Positions 1 through 10,427 of a stretch of DNA of 64,000 bases are shown one piece after another (the stretch's first letter is position 1; every line of letters starts with the position of its first letter). A model generated the notes under the pieces. That model was not told the DNA's origin, made no database searches, and saw nothing but the letters and a program-made list of their open reading frames with translations. The translations under genes were made by a program, and so were the position numbers. Location of the stretch: assembly GCA_964019695.1 (NCBI GenBank), contig OZ026519.1, positions 25,413,213-25,477,212 of the forward strand, written 5' to 3'. This stretch comes from Loripinus fragilis. Its lineage: Eukaryota > Mollusca > Bivalvia > Lucinida > Lucinidae.

Positions 1-110
1 GAAATTTGTATGATATATTCATATGAACTTAGGACGCATTTTGACCAAATATGTGTAGAATCACAGTTTAGATAACAAAGTTATGAACCTTTACTTGATG
101 GTGTTCAATT

Positions 111-1300
111 ATGTCTCCCCCTTTCCTCGGGCGTCCGTCTGTCTGTCCGTCTGTCTGTCTGTCACAAATTGTGTCCGCTCTGTAACTTGAAAACCGCTTT
201 AAAAGCTCTATTCACGAAACTTTATACAAATATTAATCAGCATGAGATGACGTGCAGAGTGCAAGAATGGTAACTCTGCCTTTTATACTTTTTGAGTTAT
301 TTCCCTTTGAACTTTGTGCATCACAAAAATCGTGTCCACTCTATACCTTGAAAACCACTTAAGATATATTCACAAAACTTTATACAAATATCAATCAGCA
401 TGAGATGATGTGCAGAGTGCAAGAATGGTAACTCTGCCTTTTATACTTTTTGAGTTATTTCCCTTTGAACTTTGTGCATCACCAAATTCGTGTCCGCACT
501 GTAACTTGAAAACCACTCAAGCTATATTCACGAAACTTTATACAAATATCAATCAGCATGAGATGATGTACAGAGTGTAAGAATGGTAACTCTGCCTTTT
601 ATACTTTTTGAGTTATTTCCCTTGGAACTTTGTGCATCACAAAAATCGTGTCCGCTCTTTAACTTGAAAACCACATAAGCTATATTCACGAAACTTTATA
701 CAAATATCAATCAGCATGAGATGACGTGCAGAGTGCAAGAATGGTAACTCTGCCTTTTATACTTTTTGAGTTATATCCCTTTGAACTTTGTGCATCACAA
801 AAATCGTGTCCCCTCTATAACTTGAAAACCACTTTAGCTATATTCACGAAACTTTAGCATAAATTGACCTGCAGAGTGCAAGAATGGTAACTCTGCCTTT
901 TATACTTTTTCAGTCATTTTCCTTGGAACTTTGTCTATCACAAAAACCGTGTCCGCTCTATAACTTGAAAACCGCTTAAGCTATATTCACGAAACTTTAT
1001 ACAAGTATCAACCAACCAGAGTTGACGTGCAGAGTGCAAGAATAGTAACTCTGTCATTTATACTCTTTGAGTTATTTCCCTTGGAACTTTATCCATCACA
1101 AAAACAATTATCTATATATGACTATTTTATACCAGGTTATGATTGTGTAATAGTTAACTACATTGACAGATATCTTTACTAGATATGAGCTGATTGTCTG
1201 CATGAAATGACTAGAATTTTGGTTAGAAATTGTATTTAATGTTTCTGTTTGTGATTGTATTTAATGACAAATGCTTTTGACATCAAAAGGGGGGAGACAT
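111..1300. mobile_element. Inverted-ended element with ~158-bp tandem core
   Basis: The interval is bounded by inverted ends ATGTCTCCCCCTTT on the left and AAAGGGGGGAGACAT on the right. After a short (GTCT)n-type stretch (128-162), a core unit of about 158 bp repeats five to six times to about 1100; the phrase TGAGTTATTTCCCTTTGAAC recurs at exactly 158-bp steps (301, 459, 617, 775), then decays. No coding capacity is visible. Short ends, a microsatellite and a tandem core of about 160 bp resemble bivalve 'pearl'-type non-autonomous elements; that family assignment is inference. Confidence 0.65.
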
Positions 1301-1646
1301 CTGTTTTTTCGTAGAAAAACAATTCTAGTTATTTTGCTATATTTTCAGAGAGGGTGGTCAATATTTTGCCTATTCTCTTTTTATATAGCTTTAACAGTAT
1401 CAAATATAACAAATTCAGATTTCATACAAGGCAACCATCAAGTGAATAGTGTCAGCTGTACAAAATATGCATACATGAACACTGACAAATAGCTACTGTA
1501 AGTTTCACTAGCTTAATGCTTTTCTATGGTAATTACTAGTAGGTTAAGACATTTTGACAGTGATAGACTGGGTTACTGTCAACCTTAAAATCTCTATTAT
1601 AATTATGAATATTTGTCTTTGATTTTTTATTCCTCTAATTGTGCAG
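1301..1646. other. Intron sequence before first visible exon
   Basis: AT-rich DNA with no recognisable gene or repeat. The 73-codon open frame here shows no conserved features. The polypyrimidine tract TTTTTTATTCCTCTAATTG precedes the acceptor CAG ending at 1646. Confidence 0.5.
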
Positions 1647-1722
1647 ACTGACATGGGAACAGCCCTCCATGAAGCAGCTCTGTATGGAAAACTAGATGTT
1701 GTGAAAGTGCTGCTAGAAAGAG
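1647..1722 (+). CDS. Exon A: ankyrin repeat (ANKS1/CASKIN-like)
   Basis: A 76-nt exon between acceptor TGTGCAG and donor GTACTG. In frame it encodes [19 protein letters not shown] followed by KVLLERG, a canonical ankyrin repeat: the TALHEAA helix-1 signature, then the VVxxLLxxG helix-2 signature. It ends with one base of a split Gly codon that the next exon completes. The closest families I recognise are ANKS1A/B and CASKIN, which share [13 protein letters not shown] in their last repeats. A protein-interaction module; the preceding repeats must lie upstream of the window. Confidence 0.85.
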
Positions 1723-1764
1723 GTACTGTATAGATACTATACAATTGACTTGATCTGACAATTA

Positions 1765-2240
1765 CAGGGTTTTCCCTTGACTTTTTCATCCGGGGGACAT
1801 CATGTCCCCCTAGGCTTAGAATTTAGGGGTAATTTCAAATTTAATGGGGACATTGAATTATGGTCATTGGAGTTTGAGTATTAAACAGTAAAAAATTACC
1901 AATGAAATGTTTCAGACAACCAACCAATCATCACAGTAACCACATGGATAGGAGACTCAGAGCCCAATGCTTCATGGCCTGCCTAATCAGTCCCGCTCAT
2001 TGAATGACTCTTCTGCGAGTCAGAATCGCCAAACATTTTAAAAACAAACTCAGTATCGTCTGTTGCACCATGTTTTCAAAGCTCGGACAATAACAACTGA
2101 GTATGCCAAATGCTTTATGCAGTTGCTATGGATGCAGTATCTAACTCCCCAACAGTTGGATCCCCAAGATGTCCAGCGGTCTCATTTTGATTGAAAAAGC
2201 ACCCAAAACGCAGGATTTTTTGTGTCAGGGGAAAACCCTG
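1765..2240. mobile_element. Small TIR element with CAATTA target duplication
   Basis: The ends are inverted: CAGGGTTTTCCC at the left and GGGAAAACCCTG at the right. CAATTA flanks both sides (1759-1764 and 2241-2246), consistent with a 6-bp target-site duplication, although partial decay of a longer one cannot be excluded. The 476-bp interior has a small GGGGGACAT/ATGTCCCCC hairpin near 1794-1812 and no long open frame. Superfamily not assigned. Confidence 0.6.
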
Positions 2241-2868
2241 CAATTATTGAGAAATTGCTTTATTTTATTTAATGATAGGCTATGACAATTTAAAACATAT
2301 TCCACTTTCTTATTCTATTAAACTTAAAGATAAAACATGTATACGCAGTCTTAACTGGTGTAAAAACTAAACAACTTGTCTTAATAGCCACCGTTATAAA
2401 ACCTTCTTGAGTGTTTTAAATGTTAAAACGACCAACTGCCTCACACAACTAGCAACAACTGAATACTAGACCAAATTTGAAATTTTCCCTGTCTATGCGA
2501 CAAGTAGATTTACTTGACACTGGGGAAATCTCAACCATTGCGTTGGAACCAGAATTATTTCTTGTTGCTTGCTGTTTAGGAATGATAAAATTAGTAACTT
2601 CATAAGACTAAAAGAATAGTTGGATTTTTTCTTTTTGAAATAAGTTACCTTAGACTGGTTCTCCATTTCCTCTTTTTTCCACTTCTGTTATGCACCATTA
2701 TAGGATTAAAAGTTGTGAACGGAACCAAATTGAAAAATGAAACTCTTCTGAGAATAAACAAGCAAAGTGAATAGAACTCAATATGGGGAAATCATGCAAA
2801 CAGCTTGCCACACATTGTTATGTTTTAACATTAAAATAGAAATTAAGTGTGTAATCTAAAAAGAATTT

Positions 2869-2980
2869 TCTTATTTCTCAGCCAAAACTATGTTGTGGGT
2901 ACTCAAAAGAAACGTCTCAATGAAATGTTTTTTGAGCACCCAAAGCATATGTTTAAACTGATGATTAAGAAAATGATTAC
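2869..2980. repeat. Palindromic foldback family P1 copy
   Basis: A diverged copy of the dispersed palindrome whose centre reads TCAAAAGAACCGTCTCA / TGAGACGGTTCTTTTGA. This copy has AAGAAACGTCTCAATGA followed by TTTTTTGAGCACCC and the flanking CTTATTTCTCAGCC. Confidence 0.7.
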
Positions 2981-3043
2981 ATTTTAAGCTGAAACATTTT
3001 GCTTAAATGGGCCTATGTGAATGTGGAATTAAATAATTTTCAG

Positions 3044-3151
3044 GTATAAATGTTCATATAAAGGATCAAAGTGGTTTGACTGCCTTCGACCTGGTAGATG
3101 CTCACAAGGCCAAACAGCAATCATACACAGAAATAAAGACGGCTATAACAG
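3044..3151 (+). CDS. Exon B: last ankyrin repeat and linker
   Basis: A 108-nt exon with acceptor TTTTCAG and donor GTAAGA. It completes the Gly codon split from exon A and encodes INVHIKDQSGLTAFDLVDA, then HKAKQQSYTEIKTAIT. The IKDxxGLTAxDxV pattern followed by a basic SQ-type helix and EI..AI matches the end of the ankyrin array in ANKS1 (and less closely CASKIN). It ends one base into a codon. The 3' 64 nt and the donor are copied downstream in a 113-bp tandem array. Confidence 0.85.
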
Positions 3152-3389
3152 GTAAGACCAGGCCTCCAGATAATAGGGGCTGGGTAAGGATCAGAGCCTA
3201 GACCTGGTAGATACTCACAAGCCCAAACAGCAATCATACACAGAAATAAAGACGGCTATAACAGGTAAGACCAGGCCTCCAGATAATAGGGGCTGGGTAA
3301 GGATCAGAGCCTAGACCTGGTAGATACTCACAAGCCCAAACAGCAATCATACACAGAAATAAAGACGGCTATAACAGGTAAGACCAGGG
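3088..3389 (+). repeat. 113-bp tandem array duplicating the end of exon B
   Basis: The segment starting GACCTGGTAGAT recurs at 3088 (inside exon B), 3201 and 3314, exactly 113 bp apart; each unit carries the exon end, the GTAAGACC donor and about 49 bp of intron. Copies two and three are identical over the exon-derived part and differ from the exon at two positions. A degenerate fourth copy lies at 7046-7150, beyond an inserted element. Confidence 0.9.
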
Positions 3390-4092
3390 CCCTGTTGCAT
3401 AAACCGTCAGTAAAGTTAAGCTATCATTAAGATTTAAGCTGCCATTAAACTTTTACCAGTCCATTAGTTAAGTTGGCATTATTTTTGTGTTGCATAAAGC
3501 AATTTTAATTTCAACTTAACTAATGACAACTTAACAGACTGGTAAAGCTGGCATTAAGTCCTTTTCACGTGCAAATGCTCCAACAACAGCTTCCAATATG
3601 GCCGCCAATCACAGTCACAGTGACGCTTCGACGAAACCGACAGCTTGAGCTTTGTAAACTATAAATTGTAACTGACATGTATAGCGAATATGGAAAAACA
3701 AACTTCTTTGTAGAATAACAATCTAGATCAAATCCCGAAAATGTCAGCTTATGCTACATTGCGCCGTAAAGGTTGTTCGAGTTGGAAGACGGTTCGTCCT
3801 ATGTTAGGACTAAATCAGTATGTTTAGTTTTCTTGTGACCCGCTTCTTTCGTTTATTTCACTTTAGAAAAAACACGGTTTTCACCCCATCATCAGTTCTA
3901 GATCAAGATGTTGTAGTTCCATAAAAGAAATGGTAGAAAGGCTGTAAGCCTAATGCACATGCGACGATGTGTCTCTCTTATGGAAAAAACGTTTTTAAAA
4001 CCATCGGCTGTTTTGTTTACATCCGTTTCCATGGGGCATGCATGTTGACATTGTTGTATATCCCGCCAGTGACTTTCCCCTTCAAGCCGCAA

Positions 4093-4295
4093 TTTGCTTG
4101 ATTTGAATCTTTACGTCTCAGTACACAATTTTTTTAGTTATGTCGGGATAGGACGGGTCTTCCTGGGTTGACCCAGAACTAAGCAAGGATTAGTTAATGG
4201 GTCTTGCTTAAGGACACAAGGCAGTGACGCGGGTGATGTTCGAACCCGCAACCCCTCATTTTCGAGTCAAGCACTCTAACACTGCACTGTGCTCC
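4093..4295 (-). mobile_element. tRNA-derived SINE, family S1 (minus)
   Basis: Reading the minus strand gives a tRNA-like head ending in an internal B-box-like GGTTCGAACATCACC, then a body with CCTTAAGCAAGACCCATTAA and TGGGTCAACCCAGGAAGA, and an AT-rich tail containing ACGTAAAGATTCAAATCAAG. The same family occurs at 30135, 50520, 52370, 60804 and 62030. Confidence 0.65.
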
Positions 4296-4604
4296 TAAAA
4301 TTTCATCAGAATAAAATAAAATAGGACCCCAGAAATAGGGCTTTCTATCTACGACAACCAGCACCCTGGCACAATACAGACCAAAGTCGTCACAGCCTGT
4401 TTGTATGGCAGCGAAAGCCGGGGTGCTCAGGGAAAAAACACTACAAGCTGATTTTTATTTTTATTTTATTATCCATTTTTTGCTATTGGATAATAGCATC
4501 GCGGATATGTTTATTCACACAGCGCACGCATATGCTCACATCTTACTCCATAAAATGGATGGGTCTAAGAGAAATATTTTAAAAGGCACCGTTGATGAAG
4601 ACAA

Positions 4605-4607
<3 letters not shown>

Positions 4608-4643
<36 letters not shown>
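4608..4643 (+). repeat. Poly-C tract (36 C)
   Basis: An uninterrupted run of 36 cytosines immediately upstream of a SINE head. It creates a spurious polyproline reading frame across 4405-4701. The length in the assembly may be inaccurate. Confidence 0.85.
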
Positions 4644-4644
<1 letters not shown>

Positions 4645-4925
4645 CAGTGGATAAAGTGTCTGACTAGGTGCGTGTTTGCCTGCAGACCCAGGGGTTGCTA
4701 GTTCAATCCCGGCCCGGTCCCATACTTCCGTGAAATAATTTCATGGTCATTCTCCTGCGGTTGATTCAGTCAAGAAGGGTTGTTGTCAGTTTATATAATA
4801 CAATCAAAAGTATGTGCATGAAGCACTTGCTCAAACTTGCCCAGGAAAAGAATTGTGGTTAGGTTAACTGATTGTCCTGACATGACATGACCATAGCTAT
4901 GAGGGTCTCAATGGGATACCTCTGA
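4644..4925 (+). mobile_element. tRNA-derived SINE, family S2 (5'-degraded)
   Basis: A B-box-like GCTAGTTCAATCCCGGCCCG is followed by a body (CATGGTCATTCTCCTGCGG, AAGAAGGGTTGTTGTCAG, GCTTGCTCAAACTTGCCCAG-like) shared with the better-preserved copy at 59251-59577. The A-box part is disturbed next to the poly-C run. Confidence 0.65.
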
Positions 4926-5605
4926 AATCGCTAATCAGTGACACCCAAAAACCGCTAATCTGTAAAATTTAAACCCAAAAATCGCCATTCAGTAAAATGT
5001 ATGTCCAGAAATCGGTAATCAGTAAAATTTGGCAGAAAGTCAGTAATCAGTAAAGTTTAGGCCAAAAATCAGTAATCGGTAAAAAATAGCCCCGCAAATT
5101 GCTACATGTAATCAGTAACAGTTTTCTGTAAAAGCGAAGTGGAATCACCGTTTTTTCCATCGAATTTGCTAACTAGGGCAAGGGTCGTAACTAATGTTGT
5201 GGGACTTGTGATCCAACCCCATTGCTGTATCATATTTGGCAATAAAATATGTTTGACCTTTTTAAGCCGAATGGAATTTCCCACTTCTATCAATTGGACT
5301 AGTCCATTTCCGTTTTAAGGGTTGTTTGGTGGTACTTTTCATTTTTATTCACTTTTAAAAGAACTTTCTGTAAGCAAACAGTGGACAACCTGATCAGACG
5401 CCACAGTTTGCCAATGTCCCCCAAAAAGGACGCTAGGCTTTACCCCTTAAATGGGTTCAAATATTCGCTAACCGTTAAACGCGTCGGTAATTTTTTTGCC
5501 CAAAATCGCTAATCATTATATATTTTAGGCCGAAATTCGCTAATCTCTAGCACCTCTAATCCACTATTCGGTAAGATTAACCATAAAAATTCGCTAACCG
5601 TTAAT
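4920..5605 (+). repeat. Degenerate ~29-bp CGCTAATC repeat blocks
   Basis: Two blocks, about 4920-5115 and 5455-5605, contain imperfect units of the form AAATCGCTAATCAGTAAAAT with CCCAAA or GGCC spacers. At least six units lie in the first block and five in the second, same orientation, about 28-31 bp apart. The DNA between the blocks does not show the pattern clearly. Confidence 0.55.
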
Positions 5606-5609
5606 TATT

Positions 5610-6880
5610 TATACACCTAGTTCAAAAGCATGTTTGAAAGCAGCTTGGTTCAACAGTGCATGCATATAGCCTACATATGGTGGACAAAAGTATTCCTCAC
5701 TCCATGACATCGCTGTATAAAACAGTGTATTTTAATTTTTTTGGGTAAAAAAAATAGTTAATGCATCGATGTAATTACACAGAATAGCAAATAGAAAATA
5801 ACAATATACAATTAAATATCAAAATGATTACTCTTTTGGTTCTAAACTATCTAACGCGCGTTCAAAGTGAGTACTATTTTTCCAGTGACACTAAAGTTAA
5901 CGTCATCGAAAAAAATGGCATGATTTTCTTTTTTTCTTTGTGCTAAAACGTTTGGTATAAGAAAACAATAGACAACAGTAAACTACTGTAAAATGTATGT
6001 TTAGTACGAAAACCAATTTGCTGTCATTTGGTACTATTTTCATAATTGTAGCTTCAATAGTTTTCCAGGAATAATTTTCATATTCCGGCCCCCCTACGTC
6101 GCGTGGTTCATGCATTGCAACAACAAAAAATCGCACCATTTATGTATGGCCTGTTATCTAGGAGATCAGGCTGGATAAAATAAACAGCGTTTCTTTACTC
6201 GGTCAGGCCGTCGCGTATCCAGTGTGACTTATTGTACATCACAACTTACGTCGTAGCGCGCGTGCCAATACTGTTGTTGTATACACCGACACTCAAAAAA
6301 AGGTCATAGTTATATACCCAGTGATATGATACACGTTCATTTTGCGACTAGCAAAGTTGCGAAGTAGCAAGGCCCAAAATGCCAATTTCAAAAGGACGTT
6401 AAGCATCTAGTTGCATTATCTAAGCCATGTGAAAGCCATCATATTCAGCCAATCCCAAGCCCCTAACTGGTATAGATTCATTCCCCGAACCTGGTCCTCC
6501 ATTAGGCAATCTGTTCTAATGCATTCCAGTGAAATAGATTGCCCCCCCCCCCCCCATGCGCGGAACCGGGAAATTTCGTCAGGGGCAGGAGGGGGTTTAG
6601 ATCTAGATCTACCCATATAACGTGTGATTTTCCGATAGGGTCCAGCCCCCTGCCCCGAACCGCGCATGCCCACCCAATCCCTTGCTCCCCATAGCATATT
6701 GTAGTTAGGCACTGGAAGCCAATAGTCACTTTGAAATAATAATGATAATCATTTGAATGCTCATTTTTAGCTGTTTTTAAGATTATGATTACTAATTTTC
6801 AGTGATTTACAAAATGGCTGTAAATCATGGAAATGCACATGTACAGCAGTGAAATCCATACTTAATGACAGCTTTAAAGT
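5610..6880. other. Interior of 3.66-kb element
   Basis: Contains a 14-C run at 6542-6555 and the inverted pair GCGCGGAACCGGG / CCCCGAACCGCGC (6558-6666) around a GGGCAGGAGGGGG stretch. Short overlapping open frames here come from these low-complexity blocks and look non-coding. Confidence 0.4.
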
Positions 6881-7045
6881 ACCTCCTGAGGTACTTTAGT
6901 TAATGACAGCTTTAACGAGAGCTTAATGCCGACTTAAAGTTAATGGACTTTTATGCAACAGAGTTAAAGTCGGCATTAAGTTAACAGCGACTTAATGACG
7001 ACTTAACTGGCAGTTAACTTTTAATGATGGTTTATGCAACAGGCC

Positions 7046-7150
7046 CAAGGCCTCCAGATAATAGGGGCAGGGTAAGGATCAGAGCCTAGACCTGGTAGAT
7101 ACTCTCAGCAATTATACACAGAAATAAAGACTGCTATATTAGGTAAGATC
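7046..7150 (+). repeat. Fourth, degenerate copy of 113-bp exon-B unit
   Basis: Starts in AAGGCCTCCAGATAATAGGG, matching the intronic part of the 113-bp unit, and continues through GACCTGGTAGATACTC and a decayed exon-B end (CTGCTATATTAG) with GTAAGATC in place of the donor. It marks the right flank of the 3.66-kb insertion. Confidence 0.8.
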
Positions 7151-7358
7151 AGATTCCAAGGTTATAAATGATCTGGAAAAACGGATCCTTCTAGAAATAG
7201 AGAGAACCTACAACATTAGAAAACAGCAGACTAGGTTTTATTGAGTCTGTTCATGAGAACTAATGGAAAGTGCAACAATTCTCATGCCTCTATCACCAGC
7301 TTAAGCGGTTCTCTGCTTTTTATCAGAACCTAATATTCATGAAGTACCATAATATGAA

Positions 7359-7535
7359 AAAATATCAACACCAAAACTTTTTTCATGCTTGACTCAACTG
7401 AGCATGAAATTTCAACTGCTCATAAAAAAGACTTTTCTTGCTTTAAATCTTGCATATGTTGTATTTATTATATGTATGAACCTGTTTCGCTGTGTTGAGC
7501 ATGAAAAAGTTTTGTAACCTAGGGGCCAGGCCTCC
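7359..7535. repeat. Foldback element copy (AAAAC...CATG..TGAGCATGA type)
   Basis: Inverted arms around ACTTTTTTCATGCTTGACTC (left) and GAGCATGAAAAAGTTTTGTA (right). Related to the better-preserved element at 42110-42327, whose ends read GGCCCCAAGGTT. Confidence 0.5.
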
Positions 7536-7697
7536 AGATAGTAGTTGGGGAGGGGTAATCAGTTATGTTTCTTTTTTCTCAACCAGAACAACCATTGTGG
7601 GTATTTATAAGAACTACCTCATTGAGACGGTTGTTTTAGCACCCCAATCCCATGTGTGCCAACTCATAAGACTTTTTGTACTTATTGCATATTCAAG

Positions 7698-7901
7698 TAC
7701 AGTAAAACCTGTCTTAAGCAGCCACTCAAAAAGAAGGCAAAGATTGGTTTTAAAGACCCATTATCGCTTAATGCAGGTCAAAAGTATTGCAGAATGCTCC
7801 AAGAGAGCATTCTGCAATACTTTCAACCTTCATTAAGCTGCCATTTGTCTTTAAGACCTTTGCTATGTCTATTTGTCAGTGGCCGCTTAAGACAGGTTTA
7901 A
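7698..7901. mobile_element. MITE family M1, copy 1 (TA/CAGTAAAACCTG)
   Basis: The left end CAGTAAAACCTGTC follows a TA dinucleotide; the middle is a perfect stem AGTATTGCAGAATGCTCC / AGAGCATTCTGCAATACT. The right end GACAGGTTTA lacks the final bases seen in sister copies. TA flanks and CAGT ends suggest a Tc1/mariner-mobilised MITE. Confidence 0.75.
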
Positions 7902-8101
7902 GACAAGCCTGCACATCCTGGCTGTCTTGCCAGAGCCATCACTGCTCCCACACACAAAATAGGGTGATAAAGATAATGGTTCATCTCCAGAGTCAAGCCT
8001 CTAGCCCCACTCAGTAGCGGGGCATGTCACTTGCCACGGTTACATCCTCAGGTGCCTTACATTCTACAATTATTCAGGCACCATAAGTGGCTACAGGATT
8101 A

Positions 8102-8341
8102 TGAGCCTCAACATGTGATTTCCAACAATGTGGTATGTGCGACCAGCAAAGGCTCAGACCAGCCTGCGCATACGCACAGTCTGATCAGAGCCCTTGCTAC
8201 TCACTTAAATATTCTATGAGTGTTAAGTTACTGACGGAACATCATTTGAAGTTTCTCAGCTTAAAAGGAGGCTGCACAGGCTCGTCTGAGTCTACACATG
8301 TCAAAATGCCACATTGTTGGAAATCACATGCCGCGGCTCAT
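8102..8341. mobile_element. MITE family M2, copy 1 (GATTTCCAACAATGTGG)
   Basis: The ends GTGATTTCCAACAATGTGG and CCACATTGTTGGAAATCAC are perfect inverted repeats about 240 bp apart. The interior carries GGCTCAGACCAGCCTGCG, CAGTCTGATCAGAGCCCTTG and AAAAGGAGGCTGCACAGGC, shared with copies at 19208, 26420 and 33881. Confidence 0.8.
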
Positions 8342-8670
8342 ATGACCAACATGCGTTTTCTTGTTCAGACATTGGGTGAAAGACACAGGAAAAGCTGTAC
8401 TAAGACTGCACCTTGATGGTATGGAAATTGTTCAGTCTCTGCAATCTCTGCATGGAATTGTCAGCTCTCTTCCACTGTTGCCTTATTTGCAATCCCAAAT
8501 TTAATTGGTGGTATCAGTATTATATTTGTTTTATCACTGGTCTAAACAACTGTTCAGTTATGAGAAAAGCTGGGAACGATCAATATATACCGCATCTGGA
8601 AAATGTTGACCTATCGTCATGGGATGGCCACAGGATGACCTGTCATTCAATATTATGGCAAAAATGACTG

Positions 8671-8879
8671 TACAGTAAAACCTGTGTAAAACAGCCACTC
8701 AAAATTAGACAAAACAAAGATCTTTATGACAAATGGTAGCTTAATGAAGGTCAAAAGTATTGCAGAATGCTCCCCTTGGACCATTCTGCAATACTTTTGA
8801 CCTGCATTAAGCGATAATTGGTCTGGAAATCAGTTTTCGGTCTTTTTGAGAGTTGCAATTATACACAGGTTTTACTGTA
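8671..8879. mobile_element. MITE family M1, copy 2
   Basis: TACAGTAAAACCTGTGTAAA at the left and ACACAGGTTTTACTGTA at the right form the TIRs, with TA on both sides. The central stem AAGTATTGCAGAATG / CATTCTGCAATACTT is intact. Confidence 0.85.
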
Positions 8880-9242
8880 ATTCCAATAATTCGAAGGAAA
8901 ATTCCACATCTAAAACCAATATCATTTGGTTATTACACTGATATCAGTGAATATTGTCCGAGTTGGGATAACGAAGGACACAAGCCTGTGAGTGTTTGTA
9001 GATATACCAAAGAAAAACAATGTTCACTGTTTCAGTGTGATAACCCTTTTATTATATAGATAAAATTATTTTGTATTATTTTTGAAAGTGTATACAAGGT
9101 AGAAATATTTTTTATGATGTAGATTTCTTCAGATTTTGCAAAAATGTGCGAAACTTTTTTCAGGCATCTTCACAAACGTTTGACGTTATCTTATGTAACA
9201 CCATGCATTGGCAACATGTGAAGGCATCCGAGTAGGGTACAA

Positions 9243-9454
9243 TACAGTAAAACCTGTGTAAAACAGCCACTCAAAATTAGACAAAACAAAAATCTTAATG
9301 ACAAATAGTAGCTTAATGCAGGTCGAAAGTATTGCAGAATGCTCCCCTTGGAGCATTCTGCAATACTTTTGACCTGCATTAAGTGATAATTGGTCTTGAA
9401 AACCAATTTGTGGTCTTTTTTTGAGAGTAGCTGTTTTAGACAGGTTTTACTGTA
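9243..9454. mobile_element. MITE family M1, copy 3
   Basis: The most complete of the three M1 copies in this intron: TACAGTAAAACCTGTGTAAA ... ACAGGTTTTACTGTA, with the central stem TTGCAGAATGCTCC / GGAGCATTCTGCAA. Confidence 0.85.
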
Positions 9455-9619
9455 TGGATAAGTGATCCAATATCAAGTGATATAGGCTCTTATTGTTATC
9501 CAATATCAAGTGATATCGGCTCACTTGTCAAGTGGCTCTTATCTTCCATTTTTAATCATTTGATATTTATTATAGCTATATGATCATGTGTTTTATACAA
9601 AAATATCTATTTTCTTCAG

Positions 9620-9839
9620 AACATATTGAAAAATTGAAATATTCCAAGTTTGATACTAGTGAGAATGAATCACTTGCAAAGCAACCTGAAGAGAAACCTG
9701 GAAATGATGAGGAGAAGTCACCCGACAGACCGGTTCCCAAACCTAGACCTCGGACATACCTGTTAGAGTCACCCACTGCAGATACTGCTAAAGATTTATA
9801 CTCAACTCCACAGAAGGAAAAGAAAGATGACATTGATAG
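9620..9839 (+). CDS. Exon C: proline-rich linker with PxPKPRPR motif
   Basis: A 220-nt exon with acceptor TTTTCTTCAG and donor GTCAGT. It takes up the single base left by exon B (phase match). It encodes an acidic/Ser-rich linker beginning EHIEKLKYSKFDTSENESL, then KSPDRPVPKPRPRTYLLESP, and ends in a Lys/Asp-rich stretch. PVPKPRPR is a class II-like PxxPxR SH3 ligand. Probably disordered. It ends two bases into an Arg codon completed by exon D. Confidence 0.85.
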
Positions 9840-10419
9840 GTCAGTTGAATTCTTTACCTACTAGGGTTGTCTGTCTGTTATCATTGCAAACAGTTTAGAC
9901 ACTGATGGTATTCTTTTAAAGATCTTTTTTTTTTAATTTAATTTTGAAAATAATCAGTAGACAACAAGAAAGCATACAAAATTACCCAGCATGGGAAGTT
10001 ACTATGATAGATAGCTTAGACCAATTACCTCTTAGCTTCTTAAGTAGACTTTTGAGAATGGCTTACAACATGAAAAAGAGATGTTGCAAAAAAAATGATA
10101 GCAAAAAAGGAAAGATTACTTATAACCATTATGTCTAAGAAGATCGAGGTTTACACTATATTTAGGAACATACAATACAATAACAATACAATACAATAAT
10201 TTTATTGTTTCATCTCATTTCATATGAGACATTCACAAAATAGTTTCATAAACATGTTCAACATAAATACAAAGAATGATATATCATTTAGCATAATGTA
10301 AAACAAGAGAAGTATCTGAATAATGAAATTATCCATTCACCTATTCGAAACGGGCTTTATATGCTGAATGAAGAAATAATGCTACTTCTTTTAATTGTCG
10401 AAACACTGGAATTTAAAGG
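9840..10419 (+). other. Intron C-D, first part
   Basis: Ordinary AT-rich DNA with short AACAATACAAT runs near 10170-10195. No gene or element recognised; the 64-codon frame at 9944 is not conserved-looking. Confidence 0.4.
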
Positions 10420-10427
10420 TAGATAAA

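Larger units (their letters stand above)
1723..3043 (+). other. Intron A-B
   Basis: Holds a TIR element at 1765-2240 and a copy of the palindromic TCAAAAGAACCGTCTCA family at about 2869-2980. The remainder, 2247-2868, is AT-rich DNA in which I see nothing specific. Confidence 0.6.
3389..7045. mobile_element. 3.66-kb non-autonomous element with inverted ends
   Basis: The left end GCCCTGTTGCATAAACC and right end GGTTTATGCAACAGGCC are inverted copies, with further TTAA-rich inverted subterminal blocks (CATTAAG, GACTTAA) on both sides. The flanks CCAGG and CAAGG could be a diverged 5-bp target duplication. The element splits the 113-bp array, because a fourth unit resumes at 7046. The interior holds two SINEs, a poly-C run and a degenerate CGCTAATC array. 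No transposase-like reading frame is visible. Superfamily unknown. Confidence 0.65.

Noticed and set aside
4405..4701. 98-codon frame with a polyproline run
   Set aside because: The prolines come from a 36-C homopolymer beside a SINE; no splice sites or homology to support coding.
6411..6729. Overlapping open frames on both strands
   Set aside because: They coincide with a C-run and a GC-rich inverted pair inside the 3.66-kb element; mutually overlapping and low-complexity.
9580..9864. Reading the whole open frame around exon C as a gene
   Set aside because: Only 9620-9839 lies between good splice sites and fits phases with exons B and D; the outer parts are intron read-through.
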